From positions 1 to 64,000 of the forward strand of contig NHBW01000009.1 in assembly GCA_002172915.1 (NCBI GenBank): a stretch of DNA of 64,000 nucleotides. The letters are read 5' to 3'. Position numbers and translations under genes: made by a program. Positions 1 through 9,803 of the stretch are shown here, in pieces; position 1 is the first letter of the stretch; each line of letters opens with the position of its first letter. Origin of the DNA: Hyphomonas sp. TMED17. GTDB taxonomy: Bacteria; Pseudomonadota; Alphaproteobacteria; Caulobacterales; Hyphomonadaceae. Under the pieces are notes generated by a model. It was given only the letters and a program-made list of their open reading frames with translations. It made no database searches and was not told the DNA's origin.

Positions 1-1
1 C

Positions 2-67
2 GCGCTTGCGATGATCGCGGCTTCATCGCCCGTCTATTTTTATTTGACCCGGAAGAGAGCAGGCTGA
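2..67 (+). CDS. C-terminal tail of a truncated upstream gene, possibly a membrane transporter
   Basis: An open frame enters from the left edge and ends at TGA 65-67. The 21 visible residues are hydrophobic (ALAMIAASSPVYFYL) followed by a basic end (TRKRAG), as in the last transmembrane helix and cytoplasmic tail of permeases such as the APC family. Only this fragment is visible, so both its coding status and its family are guesses. Confidence 0.3.
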   Translation, partial: ALAMIAASSPVYFYLTRKRAG

Positions 68-191
68 ACCTAGAATTTCAGCTAGCCGGCTGTTGGGGCA
101 ACCAAAGTCGGTTTTTTTGTAGACATTATATTTTGAGAAAGAAATGTTGGGGTTGCGGTACGTTTTGCAAGCCGCTTGATATTGGGGGTGG

Positions 192-1403
192 GTGATGAGG
201 TGCGTGCTTCACATTGGAACTGAGAAAACCGCGACAACGCTGCTGCAAAGCTGGGTATATTCAAACCGTGATGCGCTCGGGCAAAAGGGCGTTTACCTGC
301 CTGACGGGTTAGGCAAGCCGAACAATAGCAATCTCGCCGTCGGCTTTTCGAGTGTTTTGGATAGTTGGTTGCGACGTCGCAACATCGAGACTCTCGAGGA
401 GTCCAGACAATATGCCGAGCCGGTTTTACGCGACTTTGTTGAAGAAATCGGACGGGTATCGGACACCTATGATACGTGTCTGATCTCGTCGGAGCAGCTA
501 AGCACAAAAGTGCTAAACATTGACGATATAAATCGGCTTAGTGACTTTCTTAAATCTGTTTTTGATCAAGTTAGTATCATTTGATATTTTCGACCGCAAT
601 TTGATAAAGCCGTGTCGTTGTATAGCACCGGCCTCCGGCAAAATGAGAACCGGTCTCTTTCTGAGATGCTCGAAAACGTAGTTCCAGCTAATCCGCGATA
701 TGATAGCCTGGGACTAGCCGATAATTGGAGTGGCGTTTTTGGCGCCGGAAATTGTACTTTTCGGCTTTATGATCGCGATGCGTTTTTTGCCGGTGACATC
801 CGCCAGGACTTTTTGAGATCGATTTCGCCGAGCCTTGATTGTGATGGGCTTGATATGTCTCTGGGCTCGAAAAATGAGTCATTGACGGGCTTGCAAGCAG
901 CAGCTTATCTCGCCATCAACCGGTCATATCAGTTGGGTGATCAATATAAATTGCATCACGAAGCGTGGTGTAAAGGTACGAAGCAGAGGCTGTCACAAGT
1001 CGGGTCTTTAAAGGCCGGAAAGATACGCATCGAAAATGGCGATACGGTTTCTGAACGTTTTGCGGAGCTTAATCGCGAGTTCCTGAGTAAATATTTCGGC
1101 CCCTCGAATTCTCTGAACTCTAGAGTAAAACTAGACCCCGAAGGAACGACCTTCATGCAGCGAGACGTGGAAGGCATCGTATATGATATCGTCGAAGCGC
1201 TGGTTCCTGCCGCGCCTGCAACAGGCGTGGTCGATGAGGCCGCAGCAGATATGTTACGGGATATTGCAATCGCAATCGAAAATGGTCGTTCACTTTCGCT
1301 GCGGGACGCTTGGAGTCTGATGGCTCTGGCGAACCGGATCAGACCGACAGGTGACAAGATAAAAGAGAAGCTGGCTGCCTATGAAGCGATATTGAACGCG
1401 TAA
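192..1403 (+). pseudogene. Sulfotransferase-family gene interrupted by an in-frame TGA
   Basis: Two open stretches (192-584 and 612-1403) lie in the same frame, separated only by TGA at 582-584. Read through, they give one protein of about 403 residues. The N-terminus has HIGTEKTATTLLQ (residues 5-17), a PAPS 5'-phosphosulfate-binding loop of the sulfotransferase superfamily. Directly after the stop the protein continues YFRPQFDKAVSLYST, which matches the strand usually written VYLRRQD in this family, so the stop falls inside a conserved element. Elsewhere in the window TGA ends intact genes, so recoding is unlikely. This is a nonsense mutation or a sequence error. If functional it would sulfate a carbohydrate, lipid or small molecule. 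A hairpin follows at 1519. Confidence 0.75.
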
Positions 1404-1518
1404 GCAGAGAGTTGATGTTGATTGTAAGCTTTCATGCCGAGCCCATTGAATAAGAATATTGCACGTGTCCGGTACATTTTTTGGGTATCGGCATGCACTG
1501 TCGATACAGCGACAGGAT

Positions 1519-1550
1519 AAAAGGCTTTGAGCTTTATTTTGAAGCCTTTT
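1519..1550. terminator. Bidirectional hairpin terminator
   Basis: AAAAGGCTT (1519-1527) and AAGCCTTTT (1542-1550) form a perfect 9-bp stem around a 14-base loop. The flanks are A- and T-rich on both sides. It lies between two converging genes, as a shared intrinsic terminator would. Confidence 0.6.
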
Positions 1551-1566
1551 ATTTGTTCAGCTACGC

Positions 1567-4188
1567 CTAGTGATAATTTACTTCGAGATCGGGAATTTGT
1601 GACATGACGGTTTTTTGACCGAGATTGGCGACCAGAAGATCGCGATCGGTCAGGCCGCTACGTCCCAGCGTAAACGATTCATAATCATCCGCGACACATT
1701 TGATTTTGTCTGCAGCGACGCCGGCGGCCACAAGATATTCCTTTAACAGGGCGAGTATTTCGCCATCCTCTCTCTGCCTGAGATTATGGAGTTCCTGAGT
1801 GACGATATATTCGTCAAAATTGCCGGCATATAGTGCCATACTGGCAGCATAATATTCATTGCTGCGATTGGGCGCTTCAGTAACGATAAGCCGCTTTTTG
1901 CCGGTAATCGGAAGTCCACGGACCAGTTCGACGATCTCTCTGGCAGGCGCGGCGCCGTCGCAGTGAATATGCAGCAATGTATAAGGCAGCTGCCGGAACA
2001 GATTATGGCGACCGGGATTTGTTATGGGATTAGACCGGAACGCAGTTAGCCCCGCTTTGATATTAGCGAAAGGTGTCTTCAGCTCATGCAGGGCCACGAT
2101 GCTGGCGAGGCAATTCAGAGCGATAGCGCGAAACGCCCCGCCATGCGAATCTGGAATATCTTCCAAGGGTATCCGTCCTATAATTTTGCGCTTATCGATC
2201 AGGACCAATTGGTTATGGGCGCTGAGAAAAGCGATCGGCTGGCCTGTTTTCCCGTGCGCAATAAGCTCAGGATTGTCTTCGCTGAGGCTAAGAAGCGCGA
2301 TACGCTGGGCACGGCAAAATTGTTTCTGGTTGAGACAATGGGAATGATCCGCGTTTAGAACCGCCAATTGTGTGGCGTTTCGCGCCACGAGCCCTTTGAT
2401 ATTAGCCAATTGTTCGACCGTTGTGACACCATCCTGATTCAGATGCATGTCATGTACGTTCAGAATAATGCCAATATCTAGTTTTTCTGGCCGGATTCCG
2501 AAATTAACCAGGCCGTCTCTCGCGAATTCGAAGACGCCAACATCAATTTTTGAGCTTTGCAACAGGCTAGTCGCGGCCATGCCGCCTGAAAAATCACCTT
2601 CGCTGACAATCTGGTCATTAATCCAGATGCCTTGCGTTGTTGTCGCCCCGACTTGCCAATCATTTGCCATCAAACTTGCACGAAGCATTTGTACCGTGGT
2701 GGTCTTGCCGACGCTGCCGGTGACACCAATGCAAGGTATTCGGCCGGTTTCGCCGGTTATGAAAAGCGTATCAATGATTGGTTTTGTGACGTCTCTGGGA
2801 TGATCCGCACCTAGGTGCGGCCGTAATCCCGGGCAGGCATTAACTTCAATTATTGCACTCGGGACGCTGCGCCATGATTTTGAAATATCCGGCGATATGA
2901 AATCAATTCCGGCGACATCAAGGCCGATCAGGTCGGCGGCTCTTTCAATTGCAAATTTGTTGTCCGGATGTACTTCATCGGTGACATCGATTGAATGCCC
3001 ACCGGTCGAAATATTCGCGGTTTCCTTCAATTGAATCCATTGACCATTCTTGGGAATGCTTTCGAGCGTCAGCTCATGTTTGGCCAGCAGCTGAACCGTG
3101 CGGTCATCGATAATCAGCTGTTCCCGTAATCTTTCAAACGGGATGTAGCCGCGCTGGGGATCCTTGTTCAATAGTGAGACAAGTTCGCGAATAGAGTGCT
3201 TGCCATCACCTTTCACACCGCCAGGAATTCGGATTGCCGCGGCAATGAGCTCTCCATTTACAACAAGCAGACGATGATCTTCACCGGCAATGAATTTCTC
3301 GGCTATGACCGCTGTGCGGCCGTCACTAGCGGCTTGATAAGCCGCCTTTGCGGTTTCGATATCGTTGATATTCGTCGAGACGCCGCGGCCCTTGCTGCCT
3401 CCGAGCGGCTTTATGACGAGTGGGAATTGCAGATTATCTGCGACAGCTGCAAGTTCCGCGGCTGAAGCGATATTGCGTGTGCTGGCTGTTGGCAGACCGG
3501 CTTCAGCCAGGCGAAGTGATGTTAGCAGCTTATTACGACTTAGTTCCGCAAGAATGCTGGTCTGACTGGTTTTGCTTTCCAGCAGCCGCTGGCGGTGTTT
3601 GCCATATCCAAGCTGTACAAAATAATCCGGTGTTGTTTCGCGAATGAATGGAATATTCCGGCTTAAAGCTTCGCGTATTAATACGATGCTGGACTGGCTT
3701 AGCCCTTTAGCTACGGATACTTTTCGGGCTTGAATGTATTTTTTGAAAATAGCTGTTTTCTGCTTTGATCCGATATCTTCAGCGGTTGCCGCTTCGGTCA
3801 GCAAATTCAGGACAAACTGGCATGCGGTGGTGCCGATTATCTCATCATCACAATAGTAAAAATAGACGGTTTGGCCGTTCGTTTTATGCCAGAACCGTCC
3901 TGGTTGTGGGCTGCTGCAAAAGTCGCGGAGTAATAGTTCGCCGAGAATATTAATTAGACAATCCAGCGGGGCTGGATGGTCTATAACCTTCCGGGCATCC
4001 TTTAACAGCTCGGATTCTGGCCAGATGGGAACGCTCGCGCGAATAAGTTCAATAGCCTTTCGTGCGGTATCCTTAGGCTGGTTCGCCCATATCTCCGTGA
4101 TCGCGCAGGGCTTCACAGCGAACCGGAAGCCAGCGGCATAAGTCAGCAAATTCGGGCCTTTATAGAATCGTGTTTCCGTTGATTCCAT
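1567..4188 (-). CDS. Cyanophycin synthetase-like ATP-grasp/Mur ligase fusion
   Basis: The 873-residue protein has the cyanophycin synthetase layout: an N-terminal domain (about 1-200), an ATP-grasp domain (about 215-475, with LVIKPLGGSKGRGV and ACPGLRPHL) and a Mur-ligase domain with P-loop GVTGSVGKTTT near residue 488. CphA enzymes polymerise Asp and Arg into cyanophycin. The P-loop has V where cyanobacterial CphA has N (GTNGKTTT), which looks more like MurF, so the substrate may differ. An open frame extends upstream to a TTG at 4257, but ATG 4188 is preferred: AGAGA lies just upstream and the family-like start RFYKGPNLLTY follows. No cyanophycinase is next to it. A further upstream reading frame (to 4460) looks non-coding. 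Confidence 0.8.
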   Translation of the reverse strand: MESTETRFYKGPNLLTYAAGFRFAVKPCAITEIWANQPKDTARKAIELIRASVPIWPESELLKDARKVIDHPAPLDCLINILGELLLRDFCSSPQPGRFWHKTNGQTVYFYYCDDEIIGTTACQFVLNLLTEAATAEDIGSKQKTAIFKKYIQARKVSVAKGLSQSSIVLIREALSRNIPFIRETTPDYFVQLGYGKHRQRLLESKTSQTSILAELSRNKLLTSLRLAEAGLPTASTRNIASAAELAAVADNLQFPLVIKPLGGSKGRGVSTNINDIETAKAAYQAASDGRTAVIAEKFIAGEDHRLLVVNGELIAAAIRIPGGVKGDGKHSIRELVSLLNKDPQRGYIPFERLREQLIIDDRTVQLLAKHELTLESIPKNGQWIQLKETANISTGGHSIDVTDEVHPDNKFAIERAADLIGLDVAGIDFISPDISKSWRSVPSAIIEVNACPGLRPHLGADHPRDVTKPIIDTLFITGETGRIPCIGVTGSVGKTTTVQMLRASLMANDWQVGATTTQGIWINDQIVSEGDFSGGMAATSLLQSSKIDVGVFEFARDGLVNFGIRPEKLDIGIILNVHDMHLNQDGVTTVEQLANIKGLVARNATQLAVLNADHSHCLNQKQFCRAQRIALLSLSEDNPELIAHGKTGQPIAFLSAHNQLVLIDKRKIIGRIPLEDIPDSHGGAFRAIALNCLASIVALHELKTPFANIKAGLTAFRSNPITNPGRHNLFRQLPYTLLHIHCDGAAPAREIVELVRGLPITGKKRLIVTEAPNRSNEYYAASMALYAGNFDEYIVTQELHNLRQREDGEILALLKEYLVAAGVAADKIKCVADDYESFTLGRSGLTDRDLLVANLGQKTVMSQIPDLEVNYH

Positions 4189-4509
4189 GATCGTTGATCT
4201 CTGCCAATTTAGAGTGGGATATCGTAATTGATCACCCGGTTTTAGGATGAAAGTCAAACTCTATACTGCGCATCCGGGACGGCGTCGGAATGCCAGCATT
4301 TCCACGTGCGATATTCTTTATCCGTTGCCGGCAAACAATAATGAATGAGGCATTGAGCAATTGTGACGTTTTGCAAGTCCCAGCAGTACCGGATTGTGGA
4401 GTTTGAATGCGACCCGGCCACGATAAAGCCGGCTATATCGGCTCTTTGCGGTCTGGCCATATTTTAAAGAGCTGCGAAAGCCATCCTGTAAAAAGATTAT
4501 CTTTATGCT

Positions 4510-5421
4510 TCAGACTGCCTGTAACAGCCAAAGCATCAGGGGGAGGGTAAAGACGACGAGCAGTGCCTGCATTGCGATTAAATTTGCAGCCAGAGCCGCG
4601 TCGCCATTAAGCTGTCGGGCGAGAATGACGCCAGCGCTTGCGGTCGGTGTCGCTGTTGCGACAATCATAATGCTTCTGCTGAGGCCGTTAATGTCGAAGA
4701 GGTAGGCGAGACCGACCGCCAGTATCGGCATAATCAGGACCCTGATTAATGACCACGTCAGCACTTTGGACAGATTGGCATGTAAGCTTTTGAAATTTAT
4801 CGCTGCGCCAGCGGTTAAAAGGCCAACCGTAATGGCGCTTTGTCCGACCAGACCGAGTGCGTCGTCAATCGGGCCAGTGGGAACGAAATTTGTAATATTA
4901 AGAAGTCCGCCAATAAAACAGGCGAGAATAAGTGGATTAGTGATGACCTGGACCATGCGATCGCGCAGTGAACCCGGCGTTTCACTGTAAGCGGCGAATG
5001 CGGATGTTGATATGAGATTTGCCGTCGGGATCATACCGGCGGCGGCAACGGCTAATAGTGCTAGTCCTTCGCTGCCGAAAATGGCTTGAGCAACCGACAA
5101 ACCGATAAAAGTGTGCCATCTGACATTAGACTGGATGATCGCGGCGACCGAGCCTTTCGAAATGCCCGGCCAGTAATGAGAGAGCAGGCCGATTGCCGCC
5201 ATCAGCAATTGACCGCAGATCAGGGCGGCCAGCATTGCAAATGTCGATCCATTGAAAGATGCCGTCGACAAGACGTCAATGATCAGGGCGGGAAACAGAA
5301 TATACAGGCCAATCCGTTCGATGGCACTCCAGCCTATCCGGTCAATCAGTCCCGTCGCAGCAATCGCTCGTCCTAGTGCGACAACAAGAAAAATGGGGAG
5401 AACCGCCTGTATAACAATCAT
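4510..5421 (-). CDS. AEC family transporter (auxin efflux carrier-like)
   Basis: A 303-residue protein that is hydrophobic along its whole length, with about ten membrane segments. It starts MIVIQAVLPIFLVVALG and has the GLYILFPALI stretch usual in bacterial AEC permeases, with a second similar half ending in the hydrophobic LLVVFTLPLMLWLL. The family exports or moves small organic acids or amino acids across the inner membrane; the substrate cannot be read from sequence. The length is normal and the gene stands alone, with the cyanophycin-like ligase downstream on the same strand about 320 bases away. Confidence 0.85.
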   Translation of the reverse strand: MIVIQAVLPIFLVVALGRAIAATGLIDRIGWSAIERIGLYILFPALIIDVLSTASFNGSTFAMLAALICGQLLMAAIGLLSHYWPGISKGSVAAIIQSNVRWHTFIGLSVAQAIFGSEGLALLAVAAAGMIPTANLISTSAFAAYSETPGSLRDRMVQVITNPLILACFIGGLLNITNFVPTGPIDDALGLVGQSAITVGLLTAGAAINFKSLHANLSKVLTWSLIRVLIMPILAVGLAYLFDINGLSRSIMIVATATPTASAGVILARQLNGDAALAANLIAMQALLVVFTLPLMLWLLQAV

Positions 5422-5908
5422 GCTGTGCAGCTCATCTGGCGCGCTAGCGATACCGGATTAAGCGGTGTTAGCTGCGAGACTTGTATCATGAGTTTGGTTT
5501 TCATGATCTTTCTATAAAGGGCTGTTTTGATTTTTGTCGATCTCTAGCACAGTTCTTCGAAAATCCGGTCACGGCTGGGCGATGGCGCGCGTCTTGGTCG
5601 TCACTAAACTTCTGGGGCACCGCTAGCCTTTTTGGTTCGTCTCGATATCGCGCACTTTAGATGTTGCTAAGCGGCAAGATCAAATCCGTATAAATACGCG
5701 TTTTGCATTTGCACAGATTTTGGATTGGGCGGGATACTTCCGAGGCTAGGCCGGATTGATATGTGGCGAGTGAAATAGCCGGATTCTGTTGATTTGTGCC
5801 GCCGGATGCCGATTGATGGCAAACCATAATAAGAATTCTGCAGCGGTGGTCTTCTGTTTCGAACGGCCTACCTCTTCAACTCAAAACGTCGCTTGAAGAG
5901 GGCAGTCC
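5422..5908. other. Intergenic region between divergent genes
   Basis: It separates the AEC transporter (minus) from the photolyase (plus), so it should hold both promoters. I see no convincing gene or long inverted repeat. A GAAGAGGG ribosome-binding site sits just before the photolyase ATG at 5909. Confidence 0.4.
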
Positions 5909-7429
5909 ATGGCCAGTTTAATACTCGTGCTTGGCGATCAGCTGTCACACAATTTATCCTCACTGGCCGCCGCCGATAAGGCCGTGGACCGCATTTTGAT
6001 GTGCGAAGTCGCTGACGAAACGACCTATGTTCGACATCACAAGAAGAAAATCGCTTTTATTTTCTCGGCGATGCGGCATTTCGCGGAAACGCTGCGCGCG
6101 GTCGGGTGGCACGTCGATTATGTTAAGCTGGGAGATGCTGGCAATACCGGCAGTTTTACCGGAGAAGTGCGGCGGGCCGTGCAGCGCATAAAGCCTGCCG
6201 AATTGATTGTTACAGAACCCGGCGAATGGCGGCTACGCCAAATATTGGCGGAATGGGAAGAGACGATGGCGCTTCCGGTCACAATTTTGGCCGATACGCG
6301 TTATTTGTGTTCGCATGCCGAGTTTGCCAGCTGGGCCGGAGGCCGCAAGCAATATCGAATGGAATATTTCTATCGTGACATGCGGCGCAAAACAGGTCTG
6401 TTAATGGCTGGCAGTGAGCCGATTGGCGGGAAGTGGAATTTCGACTCAGAAAATCGCAAACCGCCTCCCAGCGGGCTGACACTGCCGCAACCGCTCCGCT
6501 TTGCGCCTGATGTGATAAGTCGCGACGTGCTGGCGCTGGTCGCCGACAAATTCGAGGATCATTTCGGCTACCTTGAGCCGTTTTGGTACGCCACGACCGC
6601 CGAGCAGGCCGAACAGGCTTTTGAGCATTTTGTCGTTTCGGCACTGCCGCGGTTCGGAGATTTTCAGGATGCAATGCTGGAAGACGAGAAGTTTCTTTAT
6701 CACGCGGTTATATCAACTTATCTGAATGCCGGCCTGCTTGACCCGTTAAAGCTTTGTCAGCGTGTCGATTTTGCGTATCAGGCAGGTCATGTTCCAATTA
6801 ATGCGGCAGAAGGGTTTATTCGCCAGATTATCGGCTGGCGGGAATTCGTGCGCGGTATCTATTGGCAGAAAATGCCGGACTATGCCGGCCTTAATTTCTT
6901 TGAAAACACCCGCGATCTGCCTGATTTCTACTGGACTGGCGATACTGAAATGGCGTGCATGCGAGCGGCAATTTCCCAAACCAGAGAAGAGGCCTATGCC
7001 CATCATATTCAGAGATTAATGGTCACGGGTAATTTCGCATTACTGGCCGGAATTGACCCGCACCAGGTGCATGATTGGTATCTAAGCGTTTACGCCGATG
7101 CTTATGAATGGGTTGAGTTACCGAATACGCTTGGTATGAGCCAGTTTGCAGATGGTGGCGTTTTGGGGTCGAAGCCGTATGCGGCGAGCGGAAACTACAT
7201 CAACAAAATGTCCAATCACTGCAAGACATGCCGGTATGACGTGAAGCAGAAAACAGGTGAAAAGGCGTGCCCGTTCAATCCCCTTTACTGGGATTTTCTA
7301 GTGCGAAATGCGGAAAAACTCAGAGGTAATCCTCGAATGGCGCAAATGTACCGGACATGGGATCGCATGGCGCCGGATCGTCAGGCCGAATATCGCCATA
7401 GCGCCGCGGAAATTCTTAATACGCTTTAG
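5909..7429 (+). CDS. phrB: Fe-S bacterial cryptochrome/photolyase, (6-4) photolyase PhrB type
   Basis: 506 residues, full length for the FeS-BCP class. These enzymes use FAD, a ribolumazine antenna and a [4Fe-4S] cluster to repair (6-4) photoproducts in light. The cluster ligands are visible as C350, C438, C441 and C454, which is the spacing I recall for Agrobacterium PhrB. The paired His (residues 365-366, in AYAHHIQRLM) implicated in (6-4) repair is present. The N-terminal antenna domain spans roughly 1-130 and the helical FAD domain the rest. It converges on a second photolyase-family gene with a 4-base overlap, suggesting a light-damage repair pair. Confidence 0.92.
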   Translation: MASLILVLGDQLSHNLSSLAAADKAVDRILMCEVADETTYVRHHKKKIAFIFSAMRHFAETLRAVGWHVDYVKLGDAGNTGSFTGEVRRAVQRIKPAELIVTEPGEWRLRQILAEWEETMALPVTILADTRYLCSHAEFASWAGGRKQYRMEYFYRDMRRKTGLLMAGSEPIGGKWNFDSENRKPPPSGLTLPQPLRFAPDVISRDVLALVADKFEDHFGYLEPFWYATTAEQAEQAFEHFVVSALPRFGDFQDAMLEDEKFLYHAVISTYLNAGLLDPLKLCQRVDFAYQAGHVPINAAEGFIRQIIGWREFVRGIYWQKMPDYAGLNFFENTRDLPDFYWTGDTEMACMRAAISQTREEAYAHHIQRLMVTGNFALLAGIDPHQVHDWYLSVYADAYEWVELPNTLGMSQFADGGVLGSKPYAASGNYINKMSNHCKTCRYDVKQKTGEKACPFNPLYWDFLVRNAEKLRGNPRMAQMYRTWDRMAPDRQAEYRHSAAEILNTL

Positions 7430-8682
7430 ATCAAGCCTAATTGTTGCAGGATTTCAGGAATTTTCTTCTTGAGACCAAAAAAACCACGTTGAGCTTTTGG
7501 CCAGACCATCTGGTCATACGCGATATCCAGATAGATGAATGTGATATCGTTTTGTTTTGCAGCGGCTTCGGCAGCATCGAGTCGTCTGAGGACGGGGCCA
7601 ATGGCCGGGCGAACAACTAAGACGGTTTCGAGCTTGTGTGCTAAGCACCAGTCACAAAGTGCCGCTGCCCAGTCTTCATTATCCGATGTTTCCCCTTTAA
7701 GGCCGAAGGCATCCGAGCCGGTCTGAACCGCGTTCTTGACCGCTTGGGTTGTAAAATCAGAGACGTGCTCGCCAAGTGGCAGTAAAGACCTCTGGGTCGG
7801 TGAGGTTAGGCCCAATATGGTGGCAGGCGCAGCCGCCAGTCTCAAGATTGCGGGTGCGCAATGCTCTTCAGTTATCAAAAGGCCGTAAGGTTCTTCCGGA
7901 CAGGTCACCGGTTTTGCTGCGGGTAGGGGCGTAATCGATAATGCTTCAGCTGGCAGCGGCGGCGCGATTGGAGATAATTGCCCGGCCGGGTTGAAGCGCC
8001 CATTTGTGAAACGTTCGATATTGTCGGCCCGGGCCAAATAGGTCTTTCCGACTGTGTGCAGGCCCGCGACCCAACGCCAGCTGCATGTATTCGATGCGGG
8101 ATCACCATCGATAAGATGCCGGAAAAAGAAATCGGCGCCAAGTTCCCATGGCAATTTTAGAGTGAAAATCCAAATGCTCGCAAACCACATACGGGCGTGA
8201 TTGTGCAAATATCCCGTCGCGACCAGCTCGTTTGCCCAATAGTCAAAGCAGTCGATGCCTGTATTGCCGGAGACTGCCATCTCATAGTCACGCTTCAGGC
8301 CGCTATCATTGTCTAAGTGTTTGATGCAGCCAGTGACGCCCACCCGGTAGCGTTGCCAGACATCCGGACGGTGTGCCAGCCAGCCTTTAAAATAGCCACG
8401 CCAGAAGACTTCCTGGATGAATTTCTCCGATGCCTGATAAGTGTGTCTGGCCAGCACCGATGTAAGTAATTCGGTTTCTGAAACCAGCCGATATCTGAGC
8501 CAAGGTGAGAGCAGGGAGACATGGTTGCGCTTATTTTCGCCGGGGTCCGTATTGCGCTGACTGGCATAGTGACGACCGGCATTTGGAACAAATTCCGATA
8601 TTCTCTGTAGACCTGCACGGCGCTCCGGTGACCATTTATAGGCGCCGGTATCAGGGGTGGAAAATAAGGAAGTTTGCGTCAT
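7426..8682 (-). CDS. Photolyase-family protein with N-terminal FAD-binding domain
   Basis: 418 residues. Residues 15 to about 250 match the photolyase/cryptochrome FAD-binding helical domain (EKFIQEVFWRGYFKGWL, then DYWANELVATGYLHNHARMWFAS). The usual N-terminal alpha/beta antenna domain is missing: the protein begins almost directly with the FAD domain. After it come a Pro-rich linker and a C-terminal alpha/beta segment (about 285-418, with LETVLVVRPAIGPVL and ITFIYLDIAYDQMVWP), which could be a relocated antenna-like domain. I believe this short form occurs in other alphaproteobacteria. Whether it repairs DNA or senses light is unknown. It shares a 4-base stop overlap with the PhrB gene. 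Confidence 0.8.
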   Translation of the reverse strand: MTQTSLFSTPDTGAYKWSPERRAGLQRISEFVPNAGRHYASQRNTDPGENKRNHVSLLSPWLRYRLVSETELLTSVLARHTYQASEKFIQEVFWRGYFKGWLAHRPDVWQRYRVGVTGCIKHLDNDSGLKRDYEMAVSGNTGIDCFDYWANELVATGYLHNHARMWFASIWIFTLKLPWELGADFFFRHLIDGDPASNTCSWRWVAGLHTVGKTYLARADNIERFTNGRFNPAGQLSPIAPPLPAEALSITPLPAAKPVTCPEEPYGLLITEEHCAPAILRLAAAPATILGLTSPTQRSLLPLGEHVSDFTTQAVKNAVQTGSDAFGLKGETSDNEDWAAALCDWCLAHKLETVLVVRPAIGPVLRRLDAAEAAAKQNDITFIYLDIAYDQMVWPKAQRGFFGLKKKIPEILQQLGLI

Positions 8683-8758
8683 CGAAATGACATAAGTCAG
8701 ACGTCGCGAACGGGAAGTCCTTGTGCCAGTGAACGGCGCAACTTTGTCTCGTGCGGGT

Positions 8759-9787
8759 CTATAGGCCGGTTTTCTGGTTCAGCTTCAAGGCGTCTATAAT
8801 CTGAAAAATACTATGCAACTCTCTGAGAAGCGATCGGGCATCATCGATAAAATCCTCGGTCTCGAACACCGAACCGGGTTCGAACAGATTGAGCCGCATC
8901 GGCACCATCATGAGCAGCTTGTTTTGATAGAAGCTGCATTCAATCGTTTTACCGCCATACCGCGTGCGAAGCGCCAGAAGGCGCTGCATAAAACTCGTGG
9001 TCAATAAATAACGAGCTTCGATCTGGTCATCGCTATAGACCGCGAATTCAGATTCAAACTCGACGTCTTCGAGCCGGACCCGTTCGAGTCTGTCTGTCGC
9101 TGCGCGAAACCAGTTGGTTATCCTTCCCTCATCCTTCCGGATAAGTGTCTGGCCTGAAAACTTCTTATGAATATCCAGCAGGACCATAACGCCCTTGAAC
9201 ACGGTTACAGAGCGTTCCTTGCGGCCTGTCTTGCGTTTTAAAACCAGTTCTGTTTCGAACAGCTCAATTGGTACGCCAAGATAATTGCCGACGAAGCGGT
9301 CTTCATTTTTTTCGATTGTATAATCAGGAACGATGCCAAACGGCTTTAAGGGTCTGACCCGCTCGCCGGGCGCTGGCTGATATTCAAATGGTCCGAAAAA
9401 TTCTATAATAAGCGGGAAAATCTGGTTTTTCAGAGCACTTCGATAATGTGCCAGAGGTGCATAGGTAAAAACGGCCCCGACCGCGAGGAGAAGGGCAGAG
9501 GTGACCAGCGTGAACGGCAATAGACTATTGCTTTCAGAAAGGCCGGAATAGCCGAAATAATGCCCGCCGATTACCAGCAATATGGTCGCGCACAGTATTA
9601 CGAGACGTGACTGGAAGCTGGCGACCGAAGCTTTTCTAGTCGTTTCGAAATCGACAACACGATGTTTGATATGGCGGTCATAATGTGCGCTGAAACCGGC
9701 TTCATGCGCCGTTTCTTCAGTAAAGACAGGCAGGAATTTTTCGCCGGGTTCAGTCGCACCCGCTTTATTTTTCGTGGGAGCGGTCAT
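8759..9787 (-). CDS. DUF3137 membrane protein
   Basis: 342 residues. Two hydrophobic helices near residues 60-115 (VILCATILLVIGGHYF and LVTSALLLAVGAVFTYAPL) are followed by a soluble domain of the DUF3137 type. The gene starts 16 bases after the lemA stop and is almost surely cotranscribed with it; LemA and DUF3137 genes are frequent neighbours in proteobacteria. The function is not established. The pairing suggests a shared membrane-associated role. Confidence 0.82.
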   Translation of the reverse strand: MTAPTKNKAGATEPGEKFLPVFTEETAHEAGFSAHYDRHIKHRVVDFETTRKASVASFQSRLVILCATILLVIGGHYFGYSGLSESNSLLPFTLVTSALLLAVGAVFTYAPLAHYRSALKNQIFPLIIEFFGPFEYQPAPGERVRPLKPFGIVPDYTIEKNEDRFVGNYLGVPIELFETELVLKRKTGRKERSVTVFKGVMVLLDIHKKFSGQTLIRKDEGRITNWFRAATDRLERVRLEDVEFESEFAVYSDDQIEARYLLTTSFMQRLLALRTRYGGKTIECSFYQNKLLMMVPMRLNLFEPGSVFETEDFIDDARSLLRELHSIFQIIDALKLNQKTGL

Positions 9788-9803
9788 TGTTAGTCATGCC
9801 CAT

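Noticed and set aside
582-584. TGA as selenocysteine or Trp codon
   Set aside because: Many intact genes end in TGA, no Sec insertion element is visible, and the family has a non-Cys residue here.
4254-4460. Small minus-strand frame abutting the cyanophycin-like gene
   Set aside because: It would overlap only the unlikely TTG-initiated extension, and its sequence has no recognisable features.
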